DNA from: CAWAWP01 sp963841205
GTDB taxonomy: Bacteria; Chloroflexota; Ktedonobacteria; Ktedonobacterales; JADMIN01
Direction of reading: 5' to 3'
Length of the DNA: 64,000 bases
NCBI GenBank assembly: GCA_963841205.1
Contig: CAWJCH010000022.1
Location: 1-64,000 of the forward strand
Both the position numbers and the translations under genes were made by a program. The notes beneath the pieces were generated by a model. It did no database searches, was not told the DNA's origin, and saw nothing but the letters and a program-made list of their open reading frames with translations. Positions 18,669-27,453 of this stretch are shown here, in pieces (positions within the stretch are counted from its first letter, which is position 1; each line of letters begins with the position of its first letter).

Positions 18669-19457
18669 ATGACTTCACTTCGACCGACCAAGCTCCTCGC
18701 CCTCCCGCTGGCGCTCTGCATCCTCGTGATCGCCGCCTGCGGTACCCACGGCGCGCCGCCCACGCTCGGCAAGGCCGTCACGCTCACCCTCGCCCCCACT
18801 GGCGATCTCCAGCCTTCGGGCATCGTCAAGTTCGCGCCGCTCGCCGCCATGCGCCTCGAGGTCTACTACCACGGCAAGCGGATCCCCCTCTCCGGCGCCG
18901 CCACGCCCGCGCAGCTCCGCATCGGCGGCTGCTACAAGCCCATCACCGCGCCGCTGACCGATGGCAACGTCCCCGACACTACCACCGGCGCCGCGACCCC
19001 CACCACCGCCAGTTGGCCGCCGCTGCATCCCGATCCCGCCGGTGGTGTTGACATTCCCATCGCTACCGGTGCCGACCGCTACGTCAGCATCATCGCGCGC
19101 CCTAACGATTCCACCGCGCCCCTCATCGACTGCGGCCAGCCGCTCGACAACAAAGAGCAATACTTCGACCTCTACCCACCCGAGACCGGCAGCAACAGCA
19201 TCGCCACCGGCTCCGCGCTCGTCGTCCCGCTGAGCGCCACCCGCGTCACCCTCGCCGTCAATGACGGCAACGCCAGCGTTCACCCCACCGCCTGGGAGAT
19301 TCGCACCGGAAGCTGCACCGGCCCTGTCGTCGAGAGCGGTACAATAGGGGCAGACGGCGCCGCGACACAGATCGTCTACGCCGCGCTCAACACGTCCACG
19401 TGGCAGCTCGTGATCACGCACTCCAACAACGCGACCACCTGCTACCCCGTCACCTGA
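18669..19457 (+). CDS. putative lipoprotein, unknown function
   Basis: 262 residues with an N-terminal lipoprotein signal: basic start, hydrophobic stretch, and lipobox VIAAC with Cys24. The rest is Thr/Ala/Pro-rich and beta-like with paired Cys residues (Cys 88, 136, 220, 257 region), as in exported proteins. I recognise no domain. It is flanked on both sides by copies of the dispersed hairpin repeat. Confidence 0.75.
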   Translation: MTSLRPTKLLALPLALCILVIAACGTHGAPPTLGKAVTLTLAPTGDLQPSGIVKFAPLAAMRLEVYYHGKRIPLSGAATPAQLRIGGCYKPITAPLTDGNVPDTTTGAATPTTASWPPLHPDPAGGVDIPIATGADRYVSIIARPNDSTAPLIDCGQPLDNKEQYFDLYPPETGSNSIATGSALVVPLSATRVTLAVNDGNASVHPTAWEIRTGSCTGPVVESGTIGADGAATQIVYAALNTSTWQLVITHSNNATTCYPVT

Positions 19458-19508
19458 TCGCCTGAAGCCGTCAGCTGCCCACAAAGCGCGCAACCATCGC
19501 CGCACGGT

Positions 19509-19566
19509 CCCTTCCCTCCTAGGGAAGATGGGTCCCCCACGAGTCGGGGCTTGTAGGGGTTAGGTC
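19509..19566. repeat. dispersed intergenic hairpin repeat, copy 2
   Basis: CCCTTCCCTCCTAGGGAAG stem, then a second small stem and TTGTAGGGGTTAGGTCC. The tail matches copy 1 (TAGGGGTTAAG) and copy 3 (CTAGGTCC). Confidence 0.65.
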
Positions 19567-19579
19567 CGGAGTCCACCAC

Positions 19580-20941
19580 ATGTCCGACTGTTCCACCCCC
19601 ACCGACCACGCCTCTCCTACTGTAGGGGCGCCACATATGGCGCCCGCTCCTCTCACCAGGCCAACGCGCCGCAAGCGTGCCAAATCTGGCCCACCCACCA
19701 AGCGCCTGCTGCTCCTCCTCTCGCCCAACACCTACCGCGCCAGCGCCTTCCTCGGTGCCGCCGACCGCCTCGGCGTCGAGGTCGTCAAGGGCATCGACGT
19801 CCCGCGCGGCCTCGAAGATTGGTGGGACCTCCCGCTCGCAGTGGACTTCGCCGACGTGCCCGGCGCCACCCGCGCCATCGCCGACTACGCCGCCACACGC
19901 CCGCTCGACGCCATCCTCTCCGTGGATGACACCGCCACCATTCTCGCCACCCACGCCGCCGCTGCGCTCGGCCTGCCGCACAATTCGCTCGAATCCGCCG
20001 AGGCCGCCCGTGACAAGGGCGTCATGCGCCACGCCATGTCCGCCGCCGGTGTGCCCTGCCCCGTCTTCCGCGAGTTCCCCGCCGACGGCGATCCCGCCGA
20101 GATCGCCGCGCAGGTCACCTACCCCTGCGTCGTCAAGCCCTTGCGCATGAATGGCAGCCGAGGCGTCATTCGCGCCGACACCCCTACCGAGTTCGCCGCC
20201 GCCTTCACGCGCCTGCGTCGCATCCTGGTAGACGACGGCTACCCGCTGGACCGCACCCCCATCCTCGTCGAAGACTTCATCCCCGGCGTCGAGGTCGCCC
20301 TCGAAGGGCTGCTCACCGACGGCGCCCTGCACGTCCTCGCCCTCTTCGACAAGCCCGATCCGCTGGACGGCCCCTTCTTCGAGGAAACGATCTACGTCAC
20401 ACCCTCGCGCCTCCCCGCCGAGACACAGGCCGTCATCGCCGAGGTCGCCGCACGCGCCGCCGCCTCCGTGGGCCTCCGCGACGGACCCGTGCATGCGGAG
20501 CTGCGCGTCAACGACCGTGGCCCTTGGATGCTGGAGATCGCCGGACGCTCCATCGGCGGCCTCTGCTCCACCATTCTCGAATTCGGCGCCGGCATGTGCC
20601 TCGAAGAATTGATCCTACGCCATGCCCTCGGCTTCGACGTGCCCAGCTTCGACCGCACCGGCCAGGCCGCCGCCGTCATGATGATCCCGATCCCCAAGGG
20701 CGGCATCCTGCGCGGCTACAGCGGCGTCGAAGAGGCACAGGCCGTGCCGCACGTCACCGGCGTCGAGATCACCGTCAAGCCCGGCGCGCCGATCGTCCCC
20801 ATCCCCGAAGGCAACAGCTACCTTGGCTTCATCTTCGCCCGCGCCGACGATCCCGCCACCGCCGAAGCTGCGTTGCGCGAGGCCCACGCCCGCCTCCGCT
20901 TCGACATCGCCGCCACGCTGCCGATCCTCGCCCGCACGTGA
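19580..20941 (+). CDS. ATP-grasp domain-containing protein
   Basis: 453 residues (397 to 453 depending on start). A pre-ATP-grasp domain (RLLLLLSPNTYRASAFLGAA) is followed by an ATP-grasp fold: YPCVVKPLRMNGSRGVIRAD (Lys-rich ATP strand), ILVEDFIPGVEVALEGLL, and GPVHAELRVNDRGPWMLEIA with the Mg-binding E and N, then GRSIGGLCSTIL. It resembles carboxylate-amine ligases such as the biotin-carboxylase-like or alanine-anticapsin ligase group; the substrate is unknown. The first 40 residues are low in information and a start at 19637 or later is possible. Confidence 0.85.
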   Translation: MSDCSTPTDHASPTVGAPHMAPAPLTRPTRRKRAKSGPPTKRLLLLLSPNTYRASAFLGAADRLGVEVVKGIDVPRGLEDWWDLPLAVDFADVPGATRAIADYAATRPLDAILSVDDTATILATHAAAALGLPHNSLESAEAARDKGVMRHAMSAAGVPCPVFREFPADGDPAEIAAQVTYPCVVKPLRMNGSRGVIRADTPTEFAAAFTRLRRILVDDGYPLDRTPILVEDFIPGVEVALEGLLTDGALHVLALFDKPDPLDGPFFEETIYVTPSRLPAETQAVIAEVAARAAASVGLRDGPVHAELRVNDRGPWMLEIAGRSIGGLCSTILEFGAGMCLEELILRHALGFDVPSFDRTGQAAAVMMIPIPKGGILRGYSGVEEAQAVPHVTGVEITVKPGAPIVPIPEGNSYLGFIFARADDPATAEAALREAHARLRFDIAATLPILART

Positions 20942-21046
20942 CAACATCTGGCACGTATTTCTCGCCCTGCAAGCGACCATGTGTTGCATCACGAAGATTC
21001 GTCGCCCAAACCCTGTGCGCCCCCGCCCAGACGCCTCTTTCCGTGC

Positions 21047-21505
21047 TCACTCCTCGCCCTGCCTACGAAGCGGAGAGACAATGCCGAGCACCGGCAAGAT
21101 CAGGAACGCCGCGATGGACGTGATCACGCAGGCCACCTCGAAGGCCGGAGGAAGCGAGATATGCGGACTACTGTAAAGCTCTAGCCCAATGAAGGCCGGC
21201 CCTTGCAACGCCAGCGCCGTCACGGTGACGAAGCCCGTCGCCCATGCATCACGCCCCGCCGAACGGCTCATCACCGCGCAGACCGCTCCGAGCAGCGCTG
21301 ATACCCCAAAGGCGACCAACGCGACATACACCGCCGCGTCCATCTGCGGCGGAAAGTAGATCCAGTATTCCACGTTTGGATCCCTACCCCAGTTCGGGTA
21401 CATGATCGAAAGAATGAGCAGCACCACGACCACAGCAAAGAGCGCCAGCGTCAGTCTGGCAAGCCCGCGCACGACGGCGCGAGAACGATTGCGAGTCGGC
21501 GGCAT
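21047..21505 (-). CDS. membrane protein of unknown function, four predicted helices
   Basis: 152 residues with four hydrophobic segments (LARLTLALFAVVVVLLIL; AVYVALVAFGVSALLGAVCAV; ATGFVTVTALALQGPAFIGL; VACVITSIAAFLILPVLGIV). The start at 21505 has AAGGGAG upstream; the 38 residues of a longer ORF lack this. No family recognised. Confidence 0.7.
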   Translation of the reverse strand: MPPTRNRSRAVVRGLARLTLALFAVVVVLLILSIMYPNWGRDPNVEYWIYFPPQMDAAVYVALVAFGVSALLGAVCAVMSRSAGRDAWATGFVTVTALALQGPAFIGLELYSSPHISLPPAFEVACVITSIAAFLILPVLGIVSPLRRQGEE

Positions 21506-22480
21506 TCGGTACTCCCTTCGGCGCGAGCATCCAACGCAGCCAGGCGCCAATGTCCCTACGAGGAGTATCGCCGCGCGCCAGCCCGCCCACCACGCACAAT
21601 CCGCACAACCAGGCCGCACTGCATCGCCAGCAGGTTATCGCAAAATCAAACTCGTGACCGAATCTGATCCGCTCTGTCCGTCCTTGTCCGTTTCCGCGAC
21701 CGCTCTTTCCCGCATCTCATGCGCCCCGCCGCCCCCGTCGTCTCTCCCTCGGACCCCTTCGCTCATCGACGACCCACACCGCACGCCATCACCAAGCGGA
21801 CTTCAGTCCGCGCCCCCGCACGTCGGCGCTTCAGCGTCGCGTTGCCCTCGGCCTCCCCTTCCCCGCGACCGGGAGCTCGGCGGACGTGAGGTCCCCCTTG
21901 CGTCCCCCCCGCCTACATGGTATACTGGCCACAGAACAAAGTTTCCCCTCCCCACCCCTTCACTACTAACCACCCCCCACTTCCGCTCCCCCACCCCGGC
22001 TTCCCCCCTTCCTCCCCTCTCATCCGCCAACCTCGAGGACCCACACTATGACGCTCGAAACCGCTTCACTCCCGCATTCCCGCGCCGCATGCACCTCTTC
22101 CTCACCCACGGCCTCGCGGTTCCCATTCCCCACCCCTACGAGCCGATTTCCCTTGAATTCAGCCTCCAACCCCCGATCAAATTGCAAAAGCGGAAGGAAA
22201 CGGAAATCGATCGCGCCAGGGCGGCGGAACACCGCCGCACGAGCGCTGGCTCCGTCGGAGGCGAACGACAGTTACACAATTGCCACATATCAGACCCACT
22301 CGTCTCAGGTCAATTGCCCCCGCGCCGCGTATCGGTGTACAATGGCCCCGTGCGCGCAAAGAGCAACGCAGGGCACGTTTGCCGCGCGAACCACGCCATC
22401 GGGTGGCCGGCGCAGGGAGTACTTTCTCGTCACGCGCCGGGGAAAGTCGGCTCCGCACAAACAGGACGAGGGGTAAAGGT
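21506..22480. other. long intergenic region, pyrimidine-rich
   Basis: Nearly 1 kb between the membrane protein and the receiver gene. From about 21900 to 22020 the plus strand is strongly C/T-rich. Small hairpins such as GCGGACTTCAGTCCGC (near 21796) are present. TTGCGT-18-TATACT at 21897-21926 could be a promoter with no obvious gene within 500 bases. I find no gene with a ribosome binding site and family similarity. Confidence 0.5.
22314..22343 (+). promoter_or_regulatory. sigma70-type promoter candidate for the receiver gene and plsX
   Basis: TTGCCC, 18 bases, TACAAT, about 140 bases before the GTG of the receiver gene. Confidence 0.45.
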
Positions 22481-22849
22481 GTGGCGAAGAAGATTCTCGT
22501 TGCCGACGATGAGCTCGCGATAGCGGATCTCCTGCAGACCTCGCTCGCCGAAGAAGGCTACGACGTGCAGAAGTCCACGCAGAGCCTCCGCTTCTATGAC
22601 GCCGTTCGCCAGCAGCGGCCCGACCTGATCCTCCTCGACCTGTTGATGCCCTACCTGGAGGGCGAAGACGAGTTGCGCCTGCTCCAGCTTTCTCCCGAAA
22701 CCGCCAACATCCCCGTCATCGTCATTACCGCCAAGCCAAACGTCGCCGAAGATGAACGGGTGCTGCGCCAGCTCGGCGTGCGCCACATCGTGCGCAAGCC
22801 CTTCGATCTCAACCAACTGATCGTGCTCGTCAACCAGACCATCGGTTGA
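22481..22849 (+). CDS. stand-alone response regulator receiver domain protein
   Basis: 122 residues consisting only of a CheY-like receiver: acidic pair in KKILVADDELAIADLL, phospho-acceptor Asp in DLILLDLLMP, switch Thr in PVIVITAKP, and Lys in VRKPFDLNQL. There is no output domain, so it works by protein contact. Translation starts at GTG 22481 after GGGGTAAAGGT; longer ORF starts are in non-coding sequence. plsX follows after 46 bases. No kinase is adjacent; the nearest is at 28.5 kb. Confidence 0.88.
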   Translation: MAKKILVADDELAIADLLQTSLAEEGYDVQKSTQSLRFYDAVRQQRPDLILLDLLMPYLEGEDELRLLQLSPETANIPVIVITAKPNVAEDERVLRQLGVRHIVRKPFDLNQLIVLVNQTIG

Positions 22850-22895
22850 TGTAGCGAACGACCGCCAGCCCGTTCGACACCTGAGGAGGCTCCCG

Positions 22896-24005
22896 GTGGA
22901 GGATACGAGCGCCGCGTCGCAGGCCGCGCCATCGACTGCGCAAACATCGAACGCGCAGAATCGCATCGCGCTCGACGCCATGGGCGGCGACTATGCCCCC
23001 GCCGAGGTGGTGCTGGGCGCCGTGCAGGCCGCGCGCGAGCAAGGCATCGGCATCCTGCTCGTCGGCCCCGAAGGCCCGATCCGCGCCGAGCTCGCCAAGC
23101 ACGACACCTCCGGCCTCGATCTCGACGTCGTCCACACCGACGAGGTCATCGGCATGGACGAGCATCCCGCCGAGGCTGTCCGCGCCAAGCCTCGCAACAG
23201 CATCACGCTGTCCCACCAGCTCGTCCGCGACGGACGCGCGATCGCCGCCGTCTCCGCCGGCAACAGCGGCGCCGTCATGGCCGCCGCCATCTTCACCCTG
23301 CGTCGCATCAAGGGTGTCGATCGCCCCGCCTTCGGCGGCGTCGTCCCGGCGGCGGGCGGCAAGCAGACCCTCGTCCTCGACATGGGCGCCAACACCGATT
23401 GCAAGCCACCGTATCTGCTGCAGTTCGCCGTCATGGGCGACGCCTACATGCGCAGCGTCTTCGGCCTGGCGCATCCTCGCGTCGCCTTGCTCTCGAACGG
23501 CGAAGAAGAGACCAAGGGCGATCAGCTTACGCAAGAGGCCCACCAGCTGATCAAGGCCGCCGCCCCGACCCTCGGCCTCAACTTCATCGGCAATGTCGAG
23601 GGGCGCGACATCAACGCCGGCGACGTGGACGTGGTGGTGTGCGACGGCTTCGTCGGCAATGTCGTGCTCAAGCTCAGCGAGGGCCTGGCCCGCATGCTCC
23701 TCGACACGATCCGCAAGGAGCTGACCTCCAACCCCGTCTCGCTCGTCGGCGCCGCCCTCGCCAGGCCCGCCTTCAACCGCGTCCGCAAGCAGCTCGACTA
23801 TGAAGAGTACGGCGGCGTGCCGGTGCTGGGCGTCAACGGCGTCTCGATTATCTCGCACGGTCGCTCGAAGGCCAAGGCGATCAAGAACGCCCTCCGCGTC
23901 GCGCGCCAGGCTGCCACCGCGCGCCTGCCCGAGGCCATCGCCGAAGGCGTCCGGCTCCTCAACGTCCCCGCCTCCGCCGCCACCACCTCGAACGACCTAT
24001 CCTAA
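22896..24005 (+). CDS. plsX: phosphate acyltransferase PlsX
   Basis: Makes acyl-phosphate from acyl-ACP for phospholipid synthesis. It has 369 residues with ALDAMGGDYAPAEVVLGA, VSAGNSGAVMAAAIFTL, LDMGANTDCKPPYLLQFA, NVEGRDINAGDVDVVVCDGF, and the C-terminal YGGVPVLGVNGVSIISHGRS. GTG start at 22896 with GAGGAGG 7 bases before it. The usual rpmF-plsX-fabH/fabD context is absent. The first 20 residues are an extra polar tail. Confidence 0.95.
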   Translation: MEDTSAASQAAPSTAQTSNAQNRIALDAMGGDYAPAEVVLGAVQAAREQGIGILLVGPEGPIRAELAKHDTSGLDLDVVHTDEVIGMDEHPAEAVRAKPRNSITLSHQLVRDGRAIAAVSAGNSGAVMAAAIFTLRRIKGVDRPAFGGVVPAAGGKQTLVLDMGANTDCKPPYLLQFAVMGDAYMRSVFGLAHPRVALLSNGEEETKGDQLTQEAHQLIKAAAPTLGLNFIGNVEGRDINAGDVDVVVCDGFVGNVVLKLSEGLARMLLDTIRKELTSNPVSLVGAALARPAFNRVRKQLDYEEYGGVPVLGVNGVSIISHGRSKAKAIKNALRVARQAATARLPEAIAEGVRLLNVPASAATTSNDLS

Positions 24006-24022
24006 GTCGCCTCACAGGCGAC
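24006..24022 (+). terminator. hairpin just after plsX
   Basis: GTCGCCT-CAC-AGGCGAC begins at the plsX stop. It lacks a U-run, so it is a weak terminator candidate. Confidence 0.35.
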
Positions 24023-24057
24023 GTAACGACGTGTGGAAACGTCGCCCGCCACATGGC

Positions 24058-24100
24058 CTCCCCTTTCCCCAGTGGGGAAGGGGCAGGTGGCTAGGTCCAC
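24058..24100. repeat. dispersed intergenic hairpin repeat, copy 3
   Basis: CCCCTTTCCCCAGTGGGGAAG stem region followed by GGTGGCTAGGTCC; same design as copies at 18.6 and 19.5 kb. Confidence 0.65.
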
Positions 24101-24164
24101 ACGCTGGTCGCAACCGTCGGTGCCAGCGCCTCGTCGTCTTCGTCGCGAGCATGTCGCTCGCCTG

Positions 24165-24512
24165 CTACTCCGCGGCGTCGTGCTTGCTGCGCTTGGCCGC
24201 GCCGCCCATCTTGCCAATGCGGCTATAGAAGTCGGCGGACTGGCGCTGCTTCGTGGTATTGCCGCCCTTCTTGCCCATCTCGGCGAAGTGGTCCGGCCCA
24301 TACTTGGCGACGTTGGCCTTGCCGCCCTTCTTGGCGATGTCGCGGTAATAGTCGCTGCCGCGCCGTTCCTTCAGCGTCGTGCCGCCCATCTTGCCGATGC
24401 GGCGGTAATAGTCCTCGCCGTACTTGTCGCGCACCGCAGTGCCGCCGCGCCGGCCAGCCTCGGAGGTTGTCATCGGCGCCGTCGTCACCGCTTGATCCGC
24501 CTTGCTGCTCAT
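24165..24512 (-). CDS. KGG-repeat stress-induced protein (YciG/GsiB-like)
   Basis: 115 residues built from about five repeats of roughly 20 residues, each with a glycine pair: AGRRGGTAVRDKYGEDYY, IGKMGGTTLKERRGSDYY, IAKKGGKANVAKYGPDHF, MGKKGGNTTKQRQSADFY, IGKMGGAAKRSK. This is the general-stress KGG motif of hydrophilin-like proteins. Start at 24512; the upstream extension of the ORF runs through the promoter. A good minus-strand promoter lies at 24564-24593. Confidence 0.9.
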   Translation of the reverse strand: MSSKADQAVTTAPMTTSEAGRRGGTAVRDKYGEDYYRRIGKMGGTTLKERRGSDYYRDIAKKGGKANVAKYGPDHFAEMGKKGGNTTKQRQSADFYSRIGKMGGAAKRSKHDAAE

Positions 24513-24563
24513 GGCCGCCTCCAGTCTGGCCCCCGGCCCGAATGCCGTCCGCGTCTGGCCGAG

Positions 24564-24593
24564 AGTATAGCTTGCTGCCCGCCTGCCCGTCAA
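24564..24593 (-). promoter_or_regulatory. promoter of the KGG-repeat gene
   Basis: On the minus strand TTGACG (24593-24588), 18 bases, TATACT (24569-24564), about 50 bases before the ATG at 24512. Confidence 0.6.
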
Positions 24594-24775
24594 GCGGCTT
24601 GCGTGTCCGCACAGGTCGCACCGGGCGGCGTCGCGCCCCTCCGAAAGTCGCCGGGGTGGAGCGAATGCAACTGCACGGCGGGGAGGCGCCCGATCCCGGT
24701 GTGCGATACTGTTCACAGTGTTGAGCAGGCGCGTGAGGCGGATCGCCGCCCCGGCCCCCAGCGTAGTGAGGAGAC

Positions 24776-25264
24776 GTGCCCGTGGATGTGATGCGCCTGA
24801 CGCTCGTCGATCGCAGTGGAACCGTCAGCTTCGTCGCGCATACCTCTGCCGCCGTCGCGCTGACCGCCGCCTGCGCGCACGACCCCGAGACCATAGACGA
24901 TCTGCTCGCCGCCGCCCAGCGCTACGACCGCGCGCTGCCGCCCCTCGTGCGGACGGGCCTGGCCGTCTTCGACGAGCACAACCTACCCGGCGAGACCGCG
25001 CGCATCCAGCAGCAGCTCGCGTCCCTGCCCCCGCGCGAAACCCCCGTCTTCCGCGTCCTCGACGAGCACACGCGCGACGCCAGCCTCCAACCCGTACGCG
25101 CCGGCGTCGTCATCTTCAACCTCGTCGGCAAGCGCATCGTGCAGATCACCAACACCGATGAGCAGTTGCCCCGCGCCGGCGAGGTCAACTTCCACAACGG
25201 CAAGTTCCTCAGCCGGCGCGTCTTCGACTACCAGCTCCCCCCGCAATGGTCCATCGTTCCCTGA
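24776..25264 (+). CDS. hypothetical protein
   Basis: 162 residues, soluble, mixed alpha/beta. The first half is helical (VALTAACAHDPETIDDLLAA), the second half beta-like (AGVVIFNLVGKRIVQITN). GTGAGGAG precedes the GTG at 24776; a GTG at 24782 is also possible. It converges with the next gene with only 21 bases between stops. I recognise no family. Confidence 0.65.
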   Translation: MPVDVMRLTLVDRSGTVSFVAHTSAAVALTAACAHDPETIDDLLAAAQRYDRALPPLVRTGLAVFDEHNLPGETARIQQQLASLPPRETPVFRVLDEHTRDASLQPVRAGVVIFNLVGKRIVQITNTDEQLPRAGEVNFHNGKFLSRRVFDYQLPPQWSIVP

Positions 25265-25285
25265 TGGCCTCGCCCGGTCTGCCCG

Positions 25286-25774
25286 CTAATTGAGCGCCAG
25301 TGTGCCGTCCGACTGCAGTTCGGTGAAGGTCGGCGACTTCATGCTGGGGTACGACGCCACCGCGGCCAGGTGAATGCCCCGCGGCGTCTCGACCTCCGGC
25401 GTCAGCACCAGCTCGTTGCGGTGTCGCGCCGCCAGCGCCCGTCGCGCCCGCACCAGCTTGACGCCGGCCTGCGCCAACACCTTCACCAGCAGCTCCTGCT
25501 GCTCAGTCGCGGCCCGCTGCTCGGCGGAGCGCAGCTCGCAGAGCGGCTGCCGCACCATCAGCAGGTACCCGCGCGAGACCGGGTACGCCGCCGTGAGGTA
25601 CTTCTCGCCGTCGTTCTGCGGCACCAGCGTCACCACCACATAGTCGAAGCCGTCGGCCGTGATCACGCGGTGCCGCACCAACTCGCCCGCGTATGGCACG
25701 CACTGGCGCATGGTGCCAGGGATTGGCTCAAGCGCCTGCCACGGGCGGCGCGCGGGGGGAGTACGTCTCGCCAT
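25286..25774 (-). CDS. hypothetical protein
   Basis: 162 residues, basic N terminus (MARRTPPARRPWQALEPIPG) and central segments DYVVVTLVPQNDGEKYLTAA and RGYLLMVRQPLCELRSAEQR. Soluble; no domain recognised. The ATG at 25774 has AAGGG upstream; an in-frame ATG at 25813 does not. Confidence 0.6.
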   Translation of the reverse strand: MARRTPPARRPWQALEPIPGTMRQCVPYAGELVRHRVITADGFDYVVVTLVPQNDGEKYLTAAYPVSRGYLLMVRQPLCELRSAEQRAATEQQELLVKVLAQAGVKLVRARRALAARHRNELVLTPEVETPRGIHLAAVASYPSMKSPTFTELQSDGTLALN

Positions 25775-26068
25775 CGTAAGATGCCCTTTCGTCGCTGCGC
25801 GCCCGAGGCGCATACACGTCGTCGCGACCCCGCCAGGCCGCGATCGGTTGGTCTGTCATGTGTGAAAGCGAGCGAGACGCGCTAGAGTTCTGTCGCCAGT
25901 ACTTCTATCTACCTCCACCTACCTCCTGGCACGCCTAAGCCAAACACGGGATCAGCTGCGATGCCCGCACGTCCGAGCCTACCAGTAGAACCCATCTGAG
26001 TGCCCCTGCCTTCAAGTAGGGGGATGAAAGCCGGGTCGCCCGCGGGCGACCCGAGTCTCCTGTTTGCC

Positions 26069-26107
26069 TTGCACATGCTGGGTTTTCTATGGTATAATCC
26101 CAGCATG
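26069..26107 (+). promoter_or_regulatory. leaderless promoter with inverted-repeat operator
   Basis: TTGCAC (26069-26074), 18 bases, TATAAT (26093-26098), ATG at 26105. The arms CATGCTGGG (26074-26082) and CCCAGCATG (26099-26107) are exact complements and flank the -10; the distal arm includes the start codon. Transcription should start at or next to the ATG, so the mRNA is leaderless and a protein bound to the arms would block it. Confidence 0.7.
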
Positions 26108-26278
26108 GACAACGAGCGGAAGTCGCACAAGGTCACGGTGGACATCCCGCAAGACGTGTGGGAGCACGTGCGCGAACTGGCGCGCGAGCATCAACGCTCC
26201 TTCGTGAAGGAGTTGGTGTGGGCGTTGCAGGAGTATGTGCGGCGCGAGCGAGGGAAGCGTGCGGCGCGCGATGCGTAG
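26105..26278 (+). CDS. ribbon-helix-helix protein of TnpB element A
   Basis: 57 residues, MDNERKSHKVTVDIPQDVWE then HVRELAREHQRSFVKELVWALQEYV, a beta strand with two helices typical of Arc/CopG-like DNA-binding dimers. Its stop overlaps the tnpB start by 8 bases. The operator-like inverted repeat over its own start suggests autoregulation of the RHH-tnpB pair. It resembles an antitoxin in size, but no toxin is present. The same arrangement recurs at 38740. Confidence 0.85.
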   Translation: MDNERKSHKVTVDIPQDVWEHVRELAREHQRSFVKELVWALQEYVRRERGKRAARDA

Positions 26279-27453
26279 CCCGGTGGGGGTCCGCAAGGCC
26301 TTCCAGTACAAGCTCCGGCCAACGCTCGCCCAGGCGACGGCGTGCGAGACGGTCGTGTGGCGCTGCCGCGAACTCTACAATGCCGCGCTGCAAGAGCGGC
26401 GCGACGCCTGGCGCAAGTGCGGCGTGTCGGTGGCGTTCGCCGGGCAGTCGGCGCAACTCCCCGGCGTCAAGGAGGTGCGTCCCGACTACCGGGACCTCAC
26501 TGCGCAAGTCTTGCAGGATGTCTTCCAGGCGTTCCAGGCGTTCTTCCGACGGGCGGCGGCGGGTGAAGCGCCGGGGTATCCGCGCTTCCAGGGCGCCCGC
26601 TACAGCAGCTTCCCTACCCCAGGGGGTGGCACGGCGGCCGGCTGGACAACGGCTTCCTGGTCCTCGCCAAGATTGGCCGCATCGCGGTGCGCTGGTCCCG
26701 CCCACTGGAGGGCACGCCCAAGACCGTCACGATCAGCCGAGAGGCGGACGGCTGGTACGTCTCGTTCTCGTGTGGGGAGACACCGACGCAACCGCTCCCC
26801 CGCACGGGTCGCGAGACGGGCATAGACGTGGGGCTGCAGGCGTTCCTGGTGACGACGGAGGGCGAGGTGGTCGAGAATCCGCGCCACTACCGCCGGGGGG
26901 AGAAGCGGTTGGCGAAGGCGCAACGTCGGGTGAGTCGCCGGACGAAGGGGAGCAATCGGCGCAAGAAGGCGGTGGCACTGCTGGCCCGCGCCCATCAGAC
27001 GGTGAAGCGCCAACGTACCGACCGCCACCACACGACGGCGCTCCGGTTGGTCCGCCAGTACGACACGATCTATCACGAGGCCATCCAGCCCGCCAACCTC
27101 AGCCGCCGCCCCGCGCCGGTACCCGACGGGAACGGCGGGCATGTGCCGAACGGGGCCACGCGCAAGGCGGGCCTCAACAAAAGTATCCAAGACGCCGGAT
27201 GGGGCCGCTTCCGCTCCATCCTCGCTTGCAAGGCAGCATGCGCCGGGAAGCGAGTGGAAGCGGTCAACCCGGCGTACACCTCCCAGGATTGTCGGGCTGC
27301 GGAGCGCGCGTGCCCAAGAGCCTGAGCGTGCGTACCCATAGCGGTCCGTCCTGTGGGCTGGTGCTGGACCGCGACGCGAACGCGGCCAGGAACATCCAAC
27401 GGGCCGGGCAGGCCCGTCAGGGAGTGGTGGCGGTGGCCGCCGTGGTGAACTGA
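26271..27453 (+). pseudogene. tnpB: TnpB (RNA-guided nuclease, IS605 OrfB), frameshifted
   Basis: Reads in frame 3 from MRSPVGVRKAFQYKLRPT to about 26620, frame 2 to about 27290, then frame 1 to the stop. N-terminal WED/REC-type text YNAALQERRDAWRKCG; RuvC-I Asp in GIDVGLQAFLV; RuvC-II Glu in YDTIYHEAIQPANL; KAACAGKRVEAVNPAYTSQD before the zinc finger; RuvC-III Asp in LDRDANAARNI. Both shifts are at G/C runs and can be cured by restoring a base. The second zinc pair reads SGPSCG, i.e. one Cys is Gly, which argues that the copy is also genuinely decaying. The start overlaps the RHH gene. Confidence 0.82.

Noticed and set aside
19630..19655. GGCGCCACATATGGCGCC near the ATP-grasp start as an operator
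   Set aside because: It is imperfect at the centre and looks like another common intergenic repeat; it mainly casts doubt on the exact start codon.
22280..22480. N-terminal extension of the receiver protein
   Set aside because: Basic, low-information sequence upstream of a GTG with a good ribosome binding site; the receiver fold begins right at that GTG.
26105..26278. RHH gene as half of a toxin-antitoxin pair
   Set aside because: The overlapping downstream gene is tnpB in both copies, not a toxin, so a TnpB-linked regulator fits better.
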